From positions 124,001 through 188,000 of the forward strand of contig JAPYMA010000216.1 in NCBI GenBank assembly GCA_035041965.1: a DNA stretch of 64,000 nt. The letters run 5' to 3'. Below the pieces are notes generated by a model that worked only from the letters and a program-made list of their open reading frames with translations, was not told where the DNA came from and searched no databases. Origin of the DNA: Anisakis pegreffii (taxonomy: Eukaryota; Nematoda; Chromadorea; Rhabditida; Anisakidae). Positions 37,358-52,674 of this stretch are shown here, one piece after another (position 1 is the first letter of the stretch; the number at the start of each line of letters is the position of its first letter). A program made the position numbers and the translations under genes.

Positions 37358-39473
37358 TCAGTGATTCGGATGGAATCGCAGACTGTGTTTCCTCAAAGCG
37401 CTTGCGCTCGACAATACTGCTGCACACAAATGACACTGCACACGTCTCTCTGAAACGAACAACTTTTCATTACTTCAAATTTCAGTCAACAAATGCATAT
37501 TTACATATTCATTCATCAGCAATTAACTGTAGCTGCTTTAAGGCGTTGAAATTGAATTGAAATCATTTTTTTTGCGATAATGAAACAACATTATACATCA
37601 CTACAACGTCATGCATTCAGAGTAATCTCAAAAAGATATTTAAACAAATTATAAATTCAGAATGAATTTAAAAACTAACTGTGGTGTGCTCTTAACTCGT
37701 GGTTGCGTCGATCAGAACACGTCCCAAAAGTTTTCAAACAAAATTTACATTTGACGAATCGTAACTTCTGATGACAAACACGATTATGTAGCGTGAGACG
37801 TTCATTTGAGGCGAACGAAGCTGCACACATTGCGCACGAAAACGGTTGTTGATTTGTATGCATGCGAAGATGGCGTTGTAGTTGATATCTTAGAAGTTTC
37901 TAATTTTATAGTCAATATCAAATGCCAAATATTCCATTTAAAATACTTAATATCCCAACAAAATCCCTACATCTGCCGGAAATTTCCACCCGACTATATA
38001 CTCATTTTTGTGGAAACGAAAGCAAAACACTGTCTTCAGCCTACAAAATTTAAACGAGAATAAAACTGACCCAAGAAGGTCACAAAACGTGTGAAATATT
38101 CAATTTGTTAAGTGATCAGTACTGAGAAACACATCAATAATTACCGATATCTGAACGGCATACACTGCCTTGAACAGTTTCTCCAATAGCACTTATTATC
38201 ACCCTTGATAAGGTGCTTCTCACTGATATGATCAGATAAGGCATCTATTGCAGATCCACTCCATTCACAATCTTCCCATTCACATGTTCTCAAATCTTCC
38301 GTTGTGCCATCCACCTTCATAATCATCAATTCGTGATACGTTCAAAATTTTTGTTGTAAGTGAATAAAAGTCAGATCCATGAGGGAAGTTTACTTTTTAC
38401 GGTAGCATCTGCGATATTGTTCCCGTGAAAACTAAGAAATGAATTCTCAACAATCATGAAAGGATACCAAAAGGATTCAATATTACACTTTCGGAGGTGG
38501 TAATCCTTATTTTTTTAAATAGGTGCTTAGATAACTCAAGTAATCCGCTCCGATCCAAATATACATCGAATAGAATCCATCCATTCACAGACTCATACAG
38601 TCTTAGAATTTCTTCATATTACATTTCAAATATTGAACTGCCCCTGACTTGATTTCATATAACTGAATGAAAATAAATAATAAGAATTCTACCTCGATTG
38701 TTGTGCCTTGATTGCTACTTGTGGCACATTCATTCAGTCCGTCGCTTATAATGATTCTTTGCTCATCTCTGTTTTTATTGTTATGACCAGTTTTGTTATC
38801 ACCATCGAATTCGAACAATTCACACTGTAATCAGTTTAGAATTCACGCTTTTCTCAGCTGTTCTTCCAATAAAATAACACAGTCACGATGTCTGTCTTGG
38901 TTGGTCCCTTATAATATGAAAGTGTTGTCTCCCTCCAGGATAATCTTCACTTCATCCAACAATAACGTCACGCTTATTTTATTTTAAGAAAAGAGTCACC
39001 TTATAGTGGCCGTACAATCAATCATCTATCGTTCAAATGTTGCTCACCCTCAAATCTCGATTTAAGGACCTTACACGGCAACAGATCCTTACTTATATTC
39101 AGATACTTCTTAATCCATTCCAAAGCGCATAGATGAAGATTCACATTAACCAATGAAGAATGAATGAATAAACAACTGAAAGATAGCGAACCCCTTTTGG
39201 ATATATGGAATCACTGGCGATATTGAACGCATACGAATGTTCAGCGTCATACTCTGGTGCCATAATGCGATCGTAATAATCGTGATATGAATTCACAAGC
39301 AGATCAAAATCACTGCTCCGTATGTAGTCATGTCCTGAGTCAGGAAAATTCGCCGACTGTGGCCATTCCGAGTGATTCGTTTCGGTGACTGCATTCGACT
39401 CATCCTTACTGCTAATCTCCGCTCCTAACGTTGCCATGTCGGCCAGCATCAACAAATGTGATGATTCAACCAT
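37358..39473 (-). CDS. C2H2 zinc-finger protein with five fingers (HINFP/GLI-like array)
   Basis: Five phase-consistent exons, 39473-39192, 38824-38693, 38314-38145, 37888-37680 and 37449-37358, give 294 residues plus TGA. The ATG is the first codon of the open frame (MVESSHLLMLADMATLG). Residues 1-138 are acidic and Ser/Asn-rich. The fingers follow: CEWEDCEW...HISEKH, CYWRNCSR...HLRMH, CAMC...HNRVCH, CKFC...HELRAHH and CHLC...HSLRFH. The first two have the wide C-x4-C spacing seen in GLI/ZIC/GLIS and in HINFP. The next three have C-x2-C, and the linker after finger 2 (HTNQQPF) resembles the classical TGEKP linker. The single-finger last exon sits right before the stop, so there is no C-terminal domain. 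A DNA-binding nuclear role is expected from the family. Which orthologue it is remains open; HINFP-like and GLI-like are both guesses. Confidence 0.83.
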
Positions 39474-41581
39474 TTTGAATGACTTTAATTCTGCCTTAAA
39501 TACGTGAACTATTACAGTGATCTTACGTCATCACATTGGCTAAATACAATAGAGATCGATGAATAAACGCCCTCTGAAAACAATGCGTTTTCTTGAATGA
39601 CTATCTAAAAACATCGTCACACATAAGCACATGTTGAAGGAAAATGCAAAGTAATGACGAAAACTGAACAACATCAAATGCTCTTTTAAAAAAATGTTTT
39701 CATTACTGCTAAATAAACAAACGATCAATTCGTTTCAGTCACAGAAATCTTCACAATTCGTGCAATATATCTTTTGCATTCATCAGCTAGAGAAAATCAT
39801 GAACAAGGAATAGAATCAATTTTTAAAATGCACAAAAATCATCATATCTAAAACTTTCCTCACTACCGGATCATGAACTGAATGAAAAAAACAAACAAAT
39901 ATTAGGTATCATTTCGAATGTTTGGTAGTTAACACGTTGTAACTTTAATAATATTTTCTTGTTAGAATTTGAAAAAAAATAGGAATAACATTTCAGTATT
40001 TTTACAGTGAAGAGCGATTCTTCGAAACCCTTCAAATCAGATTCTATCGCCATTATTGACGCTAGCAAATGTAACTGTTTATTACACTCGACAAGCCTTA
40101 TCGAAAAGACATTTTGGCTTTGAATCGAATATGCGTTTACTATACGTGAAAAATAACTGATCATGAAAAACAACTCTACAACATAAGAAAAATACATTTC
40201 ATTAGGAAAAAATTCCAGGAACAAAAAAACAAGCCGAAAATTATTCTACAACATGAAAAACCTGAAAAAATCGAGAAAAAAGAAGATTAGAATAACAATT
40301 AAGTTCACTTTTTACAGAGGAAGCGATTCTTTATAAGTACAACAACGATCCGAGGTAAGTGTACCGTATTGCTTAGAGCCAATTCAAAATGTTTCATCTT
40401 TATTGTGATGTCGTCGAAGTGACGACGATTATCGTCAAATCAATGCAGCACAGTGAACGAACGACTTTTCGCTTGAAAATAGCAATGAATAGCTGTTGAA
40501 CACTCTTCAACAAAAGAGTACAAGTAATGCAAATGAAACGGAAATAGACTTTGATATGATATGAATTGGATTCAGGCCGATGGCCACCGAACGACGCTCG
40601 AAATTTGTCTTGACGATGGGCACCGAAGAAACTGTGCGTTATCCGACCTGATATGAATGATGAAGAATACAATCATCCGGAGGTTGGCAACAATGAAGAT
40701 GAAAAACTCGACAAAATCCAGTAAGAGCAATAAAAAGATGCAATGCAAACAGTTGTTTCACGCTGCTAACAAATACTTAAAGTGCTACCAGCAAAATGCA
40801 AATGATCGAGGAATGTCACCGTGATAAATAATGAATTTCTAGCATTAAGCGGATGTCGACCGCTCCGGATGATCGTATTCATCAATTCACCGCATCAGAG
40901 GCTCGAAAGTAGCCCAACAGAGGCTTAACACAATAAAAAATCAGCAAAAATGCGAACAAAATGCGGCACCTCACGAAGGCGTTAAATTCATAACCATTGA
41001 AGGCTATTGATAAATCAGACGATGGAAGGCAAACGAAATGAAAATTGAAACGAATCGAAAAGTAACAAAATACAAATTACAAGATTTCAGTAAGACAATG
41101 CTGCAAGCAAACCAAAACAATAATAATAATACACTCAAGACTGATTGCAAAACAATCAGACAATATACTTACAAATAACCTAATGCTAATCGATAATCAA
41201 GCGGCAATAATACTTAACAAAATGGGAAGGGAATTCATTCAAAAAGCACTTTACAATTACAAGTGAAATCAAAATTGGCGACAACCCTCGAAAACTTAAA
41301 GCAGTTTCAAAGAATAACAATATATCAACAAACTAAATACAAAAAACAACTATATGTGATTAATGATAAAACTAATTACTAATATGATCAAATTATTAAT
41401 TACTAATATGATCATGCTAAATAATTTGAATATCACCTTCATATGACAATAATATCGGTAATAATTAACCTGAATATTCGAACAATTCTTCAATCACAAA
41501 AGCTAATCAATAACCAAGCAGCAACCATATAATGATACCGATAATAATGATAACGATAAAAATAGCAATAACATGATAAAA
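39474..41581. other. Gap with possible isolated exons on both strands
   Basis: No complete gene is supported. Two pieces look coding. On -, 40647-40550 follows a TATCAG acceptor and encodes RITHSFFGAHRQDKFRASFG and more, to a GTCTAT donor in phase 0. On -, about 40100-40010 encodes LVECNKQLHLLASIMAIESD. On +, about 40854-40910 encodes MSTAPDDRIHQFTASEARK before a GTAGCC donor. None can be joined with matching phase. A 17 bp direct repeat (AATTACTAATATGATCA) lies near 41376 and 41398. Confidence 0.3.
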
Positions 41582-43783
41582 TTAGGTGATGAGCGGCTCA
41601 TTGTTATCGTGAACAATCACGGAACGTATGAAAGGAACAACAGCAAAAATCAACAAAACATTCAGAATAATCGAAGCGATGAACAAGTTTCTCCACAAAC
41701 CAAAACGATATTCACACGGCAACGGACAGCTGAAATGTGGCGATCGACTGAGCTCACCGTCACTCATTTGTTCGACGCGATCCACCAATGCACTCGCTAT
41801 TACTGACACCTAAATTCGCAATCATTAGGCAATAACCAATTGCATGTTTCAAGCCAGCCAATTGCCTCTAACGCTGTTCTCAAAGTAGAAAAATGTTTGC
41901 TCAAGTCAACAACGGCAACTGATCTCAAAAGAGCACTACAAAGCATATATGGCACTATGAAGCACTAAATTTTAAAAAATCCACAATAAGTTTCAAATTG
42001 CTTTGACAGCTGTGGTGATGATCACCAGAAAAATGAATCAAAACAGACGAACGCTAAAATTTGTATACAAACAAAGTTTTCATAATTATGAGCAAATTGT
42101 CCGCATTAGAAAAAAATTACACTACACAGTTCTCATGAGAACATTTTGATGCGAACAAGAATTGAAAATTGATTACTGATATTCTAGAGGTGAACGAAGA
42201 CGCATACCGTAGTAATATTCAGGAGATCGTCTTCAGTTAGTGCAGAATTAAACTGACTGATCGCTTGTTTTTTTAGTGCTGCGTAGTTCGGTTTATAGTG
42301 CTCCTCGTGACGTTCGTGCCATTCTTCTAAACACATTATTATCTATTATCATTATTTATTATTTTTATTCACCACTATCAGTTTTACTCTTACTATTATC
42401 ATTATCGTTTCTGAATAAATATGAAACAGAAAAACAATTATTAGCTCAAAGTAGAATGTGCACATGAAACTCGTTTCATAAATTCATAAATTTTATTCAC
42501 ATAAACATAATAATAAATTTTGTTTGAACAAAAAGCCCACTCAATACAATTTTATTCACGCAATTCAGAAAATCGCAACTCAACCGAAAATTGTTTCAAC
42601 TAAAATCAAATCCTAACAAACATTAAGAGATACTTTAAAAACGACAATTCAGCACATAAAATAGGCATTTTGTTGTTTGAATCTGCGCAACGTTCTGTGA
42701 CTCAGAAATTGCGCAAGTGAATGAGGGATTTAATTTTGCTTTTTTTTAAGCCGGGAAGTGACATCTAATGATAATAATCTAATCAGTTTGCAATTTTTAA
42801 CAGATCTGACACTGAATTCTCTCTCAGCCATTACAAAACTGACCAATATTAATTTGAACGGCAATATAATGCCTCAATTGTGCCATCAGAAGTTTCTCAA
42901 AAAATCGTAGCGTCCTATTCCAACACGTCAAATCACCATCATTCATCGAACAATGAGTTCTGAAAGGATTATTTCTGCTGCAGAAAAATTGGACTTATAA
43001 TTAGAGGGTGAATTGAAACTTTTAAATAGTATCCAGGACTATGACAGGATTGTGACAAGGAAGGTCATTTATGGAGAAGGAAAATGAGAAACGAAAAGAG
43101 CCGAAGAGAATATTGTGACCGATGAGAGTTGAAAGATCGGACGATAAGGTGCTCAAGTCAATAACATTCCGAGTATCTAACTGATAGTGAGCTAATGACA
43201 ACATTTAAAAAAAACGAAAATACATTTCATATGCAAAAAATTAAACTCTTTGCAGAAATTAAACTCTTTCAAGATTCTGAAGAATGCAAAGACGAAGAAC
43301 GTCAACATGCAGAAATGCAACCAACTTAATGAATACAGATTTTTTACGAGCCAATAATTTCAAAAAACGAACGTGTTTTTTAAGAAATTATACTGAAAAT
43401 ATCAACAGATAACTCGGACAGAATAATTTGAAATTATGCTCTATGGAATGTCATTCTGATTACGATATGGTCTCATATCGCTATTAACAAGTGGCAATAA
43501 TTAGAACGTAATATCGCGATGGATTACATTTGGGCGCAGGTTTAAGCTGATGCTCATAATGAGGATAATGTATCTATTTTTTCTTAAAATAAATGGTTCC
43601 ATCACAAAATTAGATGTAAACAAATGATGAAATTGTACGAATTGAAGGAATGGAACCAAAACGTAAGTTATCTTCAGAAATGACTTACGAACATCCAACA
43701 ACTGTAGAATTATCACCAGTCTCAAAAGTCTGACCGCAGATCTGACTGAATAGGTAGAATAAAAGTAGCAATAAAGGAATCAT
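41582..43783 (-). CDS. Probable secreted or type I membrane protein with signal peptide and C-terminal TM (incomplete model)
   Basis: The first exon, 43783-43689, starts at an ATG six bases after a strong TTTTTTTCAG acceptor, which suggests spliced-leader addition. It encodes a signal peptide, MIPLLLLLFYLFSQICG, then QTFETGDNSTVVGC, and ends at a GTAAGT donor in phase 2. The 3' exons are 42252-42208 (FNSALTEDDLLNITT, phase 0) and 41809-41582, which ends in TAA. The last exon contains a hydrophobic helix, LFIASIILNVLLIFAVVPFI, followed by a short tail, HDNNEPLIT. At least one middle exon between 42253 and 43688 is missing from my model; pieces at about 43020-43160 and about 42850-42900 are open but not phase-proven. 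Linking the first exon to the last two is an inference from strand and order. The family is not recognised. Confidence 0.45.
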
Positions 43784-43792
43784 TCGAATCTG

Positions 43793-44717
43793 AAAAAAAG
43801 GAACGAATATACTTGAAGTGATAAAGGTGCAACGAGAAACAAGCGCACACAGAATTCATCGAAAACAATTTTAGATTCAGAAAACGATAACTTCGTTTAC
43901 ACAACATTGATCTGTAACGTGCTCTTGTGAAGGTTTTGTTCTCGAATGAGGAAATTATTATGAAAATTTATTCAACAACGACATTCACTACCGTTCACAT
44001 CGCTAATTGCGGATTTAGTTCGCAAAAGAAGTGCACAATCTAAACCTCTAATTTAACTGAATTAATGCGGGAAAAATGCTGTTAGATGACATTAATCCCA
44101 ATCGTTATCGTTCATAATACCACCGTCATTATTGAAGCATTGCCGACTGATTGCTGTGTATCTCGTTAAATGAAAATAGTCGTTAGCGATGCACAATGAA
44201 GGTGGACAACTGTATGAATGTACGAAAATGGATCTTTAGAGATATATTCCTAGAAGGATAAAATATAACACTTCCGGGAACATTGAGATCCTTGAATCGC
44301 TAGCGTACATTCATTCTAGTTGACCTATAAATAAAGAATGTTACGCATCCATTAAAATGTTCACGTATTTCCATTACTTCACAACCGCTAGATCATTGTT
44401 GAATACTCTCATTGAGGTGTGCTGTGCCACTTGCTGGTTATTTTCAAATGAAAATAAACTTTGAATCGGCAAGCATACTATCAAAACATCACCGCTTTTA
44501 ATCGTCAGCAAAATGGAACATTTTCGGAGCCACTTAAATGCTCGATCAATTTATATGAAACATGATATCCGCGTTGTTCATCAGTCTTTCCATCACACAG
44601 AATAAGTATTGCTATCGCAATTGATTATAATCAAGTTGTTGGCATACTGATTTGCACAATATAATAAAATGATACGATAGTCATACACATCTTCACCTGT
44701 ACTATTCCGCCTCTCTT
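43793..44717. other. Intergenic region between divergent genes
   Basis: This sits between a - strand gene starting near 43783 and a + strand gene starting at or after 44718, so it should hold both promoters. I see no ORF with splice support and no conspicuous repeat. Confidence 0.4.
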
Positions 44718-44756
44718 ATGGAACGTATCTGTAACAACCCTCTGAGACTGCTAGAG
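44718..44756 (+). other. Possible 5' exon carrying a short upstream ORF
   Basis: ATG at 44718 encodes MERICNNPLRLLE up to a perfect GTAAGT donor. Splicing to the acceptor ending at 45135 would continue with eight codons (CSEQTIIR) and a stop before the main ATG at 45208. If real, this is an untranslated first exon with a uORF, and the acceptor at 45135 would be cis-spliced rather than trans-spliced. Confidence 0.28.
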
Positions 44757-45207
44757 GTAAGTTTCATACGGAGCTGTCGCTTAGCTTCAACGTTTCATAC
44801 ATCTATTGAGAACGTATATTATAAGTAAGAAAACAGCTCTATAACGGGAATATCAAACCAGCACTAGCAGACCGTATCGATGAGGATTGCTATAAGAACC
44901 TCTTGAATGTATCAAATGAACAACAAAAGTTAATCTGAACGAGTGGAATTTATCGCATTCGTATATATGTATGGACTGATGAATTGTTGTCGAATATGAC
45001 AATGATTCATAACGAATCATCTACATGATCACCATCCTATACATTACAGTTGCCATTAATATTCACATAAACATTCTTCATTGACAATCAATCAACGTTT
45101 AATTATTCTCTGCAATTACTTTCAATATATTTCAGTGTTCCGAACAAACAATCATTCGTTGAGAAAGTAAAGCAAGCGTAAAAAGAAACGATATCAGTGA
45201 ACTAGTG

Positions 45208-46206
45208 ATGGTAACCGACCGCAGTTCGATCGGTAAAATCCGACGGATCGCAGTTGGAATTCCGACATACGAAAAACTGAAATGTGCATTTGGTCGAATT
45301 CTGACCAAACTGAAATTTCGTTCGGATGCCATCACTACTGTAATCAATAAAATTCAAGATTCTCCGCAAACTGAATCGAAAACATTATCAGTGAACGAAA
45401 ACAATAGAAAATCTGCAGAACAAACACAAACAAATACAATGACGACCGCAAGCGAAGTCGACAAACATACATTTGCTTCTTCCATTCCTCAAAATGCCCC
45501 ACTTTCACCAATTGCAAACTCTGACGATGAATCAGCTGACGTTTTAGAGAGGATTCGTTTAAAGCTCTGGCTTCTCTTCCACATGCGACTTTCCAATGAA
45601 TTCTAAACGCTCTCCCGTTTGAATTCACACATTTTCAGACAGTACACTCCCAATCCAATTCAAAAAATCATCGACCACTTTTAGACAGTCTGTTGAATGC
45701 GAAAATATCGAAACTAACATTGAAATGTATATTCAATTGAGGGGATCGGTTTTTGATGTCGTCTCGTCGTGCAATCGATAAACAAATTAAGAAACAACAG
45801 ATCAACAACTGAATAAACAAATGAAAACAACTAAATGAATCGAAACATTACGAATTTCAAAATGCTAACAAAACCGATTCTTCCAACAATCGAAACCACT
45901 ATTCGATCAACAATCAAATCAAATAAGCCTCTTCAATAGACTCGTTCAAAAACAACTTCAATGACCCATTCATTCATCAATCAATTAATAACAATCAAAT
46001 TAAATCATTTCAACTACACACAACAATCAAATACAGTAGGCCTGACTAATCCACAACTGCTTGAGCACACGTCTTTTACATTAAACTTCAAGAATGACCC
46101 CTTCTCGGAGAACACCTTGAACCGGATTCGGAGTGCTTGTGAGTCGCGTGTCAGCGAGGCCTCAAACAGATCATTCAGAACACGTCTGATGATAACATCT
46201 TCATGA
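45208..46206 (+). CDS. Small two-exon gene of unknown function
   Basis: Exon 1 is 45208-45556, ending at a GTTTAA donor in phase 1. Exon 2 is 46037-46206, after an ATACAG acceptor, with matching phase and a TGA stop. The product is 172 residues. A TATATTTCAG acceptor ending at 45135 precedes the start by 72 bp. The N-terminus is basic (MVTDRSSIGKIRRIAVGIPT), the middle is Thr/Gln/Ser-rich, then comes an acidic NSDDESADVLERI, and the C-terminus is again basic and Ser-rich (SENTLNRIRSACESRVSEAS). There is no signal peptide, TM segment or recognised domain. Without the splice, exon 1 alone would read on to a 133-codon ORF ending at 45606, so either form could be expressed. Confidence 0.5.
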
Positions 46207-47443
46207 CATAATATTAACCAAATACACGTATTACAATTGCCATCCAAACAAACAAACTGCCTTAACTATCTTATGTCTCATCAGCAAACAATTATCCGAT
46301 TCTGCAAATAATACGTATCTCTCTGATTATTACTAAAAATATCAATATCGCATCAATAATGACACAATAACATCAGTTCTACCGCAATAAAAACACCAAT
46401 CATAACGCAACTATCAAATGTTTTGAATAGTAAGCATCTCTAGCACAATGTGCATCTTGAAACGGAGCTAAGAGGAATCTTTTTTCATAGAATAACAAAA
46501 CTGAATATTATTTCTGTATTTTAGCTTAACTGCTTTTTGATCAGTAGCCTTTTGATTAGCATAATATCGTCTTATTGAATGTTTGAATCGTGAAAATGTC
46601 ATTTCGAGTTTGTCAGTAGCCATAACTAAATAGATAGCCATAACTAAACAGATTAAGTTGATAGTTCGATTGAAATGAACACAACGAAAACGAGCAAATT
46701 CTCACACACATTCACCTACACAACAACAACAAAGTAATCCGTAACAAAAATAAGCGACAATCTCAGTGAAAATGATAATGAATCCATTATTAAGTGCATT
46801 ATTCGTCGAAAGTGCAACATAAGCAAACCACACAAATCAACACGCTCCTCAACAAATCTCTAAAGGGATTATTTTGTTCTCAGCATCGATTTAAATTATA
46901 CCAAAATAATTTACAAATCATGCACCTAACCGAACTGAACATTCTGAGAGCAACGAATAAGAGTCGTTTCCGAAATTGATATCGGCTACTTTTGGATACA
47001 TATGCCAATATCAGTGTTCACAAACTGAAAGAATACGAGCATAAAGCGCACCAAACCGATCGACTGAATAATAAAAGCAATTAGATGCTATTGTCAAACT
47101 AACAATATTTTTTGGTAATCGTCCCCATTTAAACCCTACCAAAAAATAGATAAATCGAAAATGAGAACTATAATGTGAAAACAAAAAAACGAAGACAAGC
47201 AAAAACCGATAGATGCTGTTATCTGAAGATGGATTGATTGTAACTATTAAATAAATATATCGCATTTCATAAGTGTGCATCGGAGATGAAACCGATAAAA
47301 GTGATGATAAAAACCGTTCTTCTAAAGACACAACGACAACAATATACCTAAATATATTGAGAAACTCGAATAGGCCAATCCGAACAAAACATATTTTGAA
47401 GAGAGCAACACAGAGAAGCAATCATCATCGATCGCTTATTGCT
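46207..47443. other. Convergent intergenic region
   Basis: Both flanking genes end here. A 136-codon ORF at 47011-47421 (-) begins just after the PRPS stop and is rich in Phe, Val and Tyr; it is most simply 3' UTR. A two-copy TAGCCATAACTAAA tandem occurs near 46616-46650. Confidence 0.45.
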
Positions 47444-51510
<4,067 letters not shown>

Positions 51511-52674
51511 CTGAAATTCAATAGAATATACAACTTGATCGGTTACATTCCAGCCAATAAAGTATTCGTAAACGAGCGTATTTGAGGTCAAATCACACAA
51601 AGAACAGCACTCATTCGCACTTAAACAACGAAAAATAGAGGAAGATATATGAGATAATCGTTCAAAGCAGCGACGTGAAAAATCTGCAATGCGATCATAG
51701 ATTCGTGTAAGTGAGATAATAAATAAGCAGACATGATTGTGAAGAGGGAGTTACAAGTAATAAGAATGATACACAGTGATGGATAGCCGATACCACGAGC
51801 AAATGTTCATCACGATAAAAATACAATGCGTTAGAAGAATGTATGATATGATATACATAGGTATTAACAATTAACGTGTCGAATGTTTTTTTTGCACGTG
51901 ATAAATTTCATTTCATAGCAAATGAGAGAATGAATGCAGATGATGCAGTTCAATCTCTAACAAACATAGCTCATTTTATACATGAATAAGAATGCATATA
52001 ACACATTTTATTTTGTACCTATCAATAGAATACCGCACAAGTCGAATATATCTCAATCTATTCAATATCCTTCCTCTAATTCTTTTGCCCTTTTCTCGAT
52101 CTTCAATTTAGTTATATCCGTGCATGTTTATCTCAAGTTTAGGTGTAATGAAACTTCGAATATATCACCCAGACTGTGTGCAACCTCGAGAACGATAAGG
52201 GAGGAGATTACTGAATTGAAATGTTTATAAATCCGTAGTTTTGAGGTATATTCTTTAATTAAATACAGAATGAATTACAGCATTTTTTTTTCATATTCAA
52301 AATGAAATATATGTTGAGTACGAATTGAAATATTTTCAGAATCTTCGTCTACTGCTTTCAAAATGATTTTAAACATCCTCTAATTAAATACAAAATGAAA
52401 TAAAACAAGTGCAAAAAATCATTCTTATAACAATATTATACAACAAATTAAACGATAATACAATATATTCATGCTGCAACACGAACTAGCTGCATGGCAA
52501 CAATCCGTACAGATGTCTAAATGACGATGACTGTCGACGATGAACGAACGAAAACATTTTACAAAATAAAACCACTCTTTCATACATTCCTTAACTATAA
52601 ATTAATTGATTCAACGCCTCAACTTCCTTTCCGTTGCACTATTAATCGTAAGTAAAATTATGCATTACACAACG
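51511..52674. other. Region upstream of prps-1, no supported exon
   Basis: It should contain the prps-1 promoter or first intron and the 3' end of the - strand gene beyond 52675. I see a polyadenylation-type AATAAA (antisense, near 52685) but no phased exon that would continue the N-terminal extension of prps-1. Confidence 0.4.

Noticed and set aside
46014..46247. 77-codon ORF on - opposite exon 2 of the small gene
   Set aside because: The + strand reading has matched donor and acceptor phases and a stop; the - reading does not.
47011..47421. 136-codon ORF on - after the PRPS stop
   Set aside because: Follows the PRPS stop closely and looks like 3' UTR.
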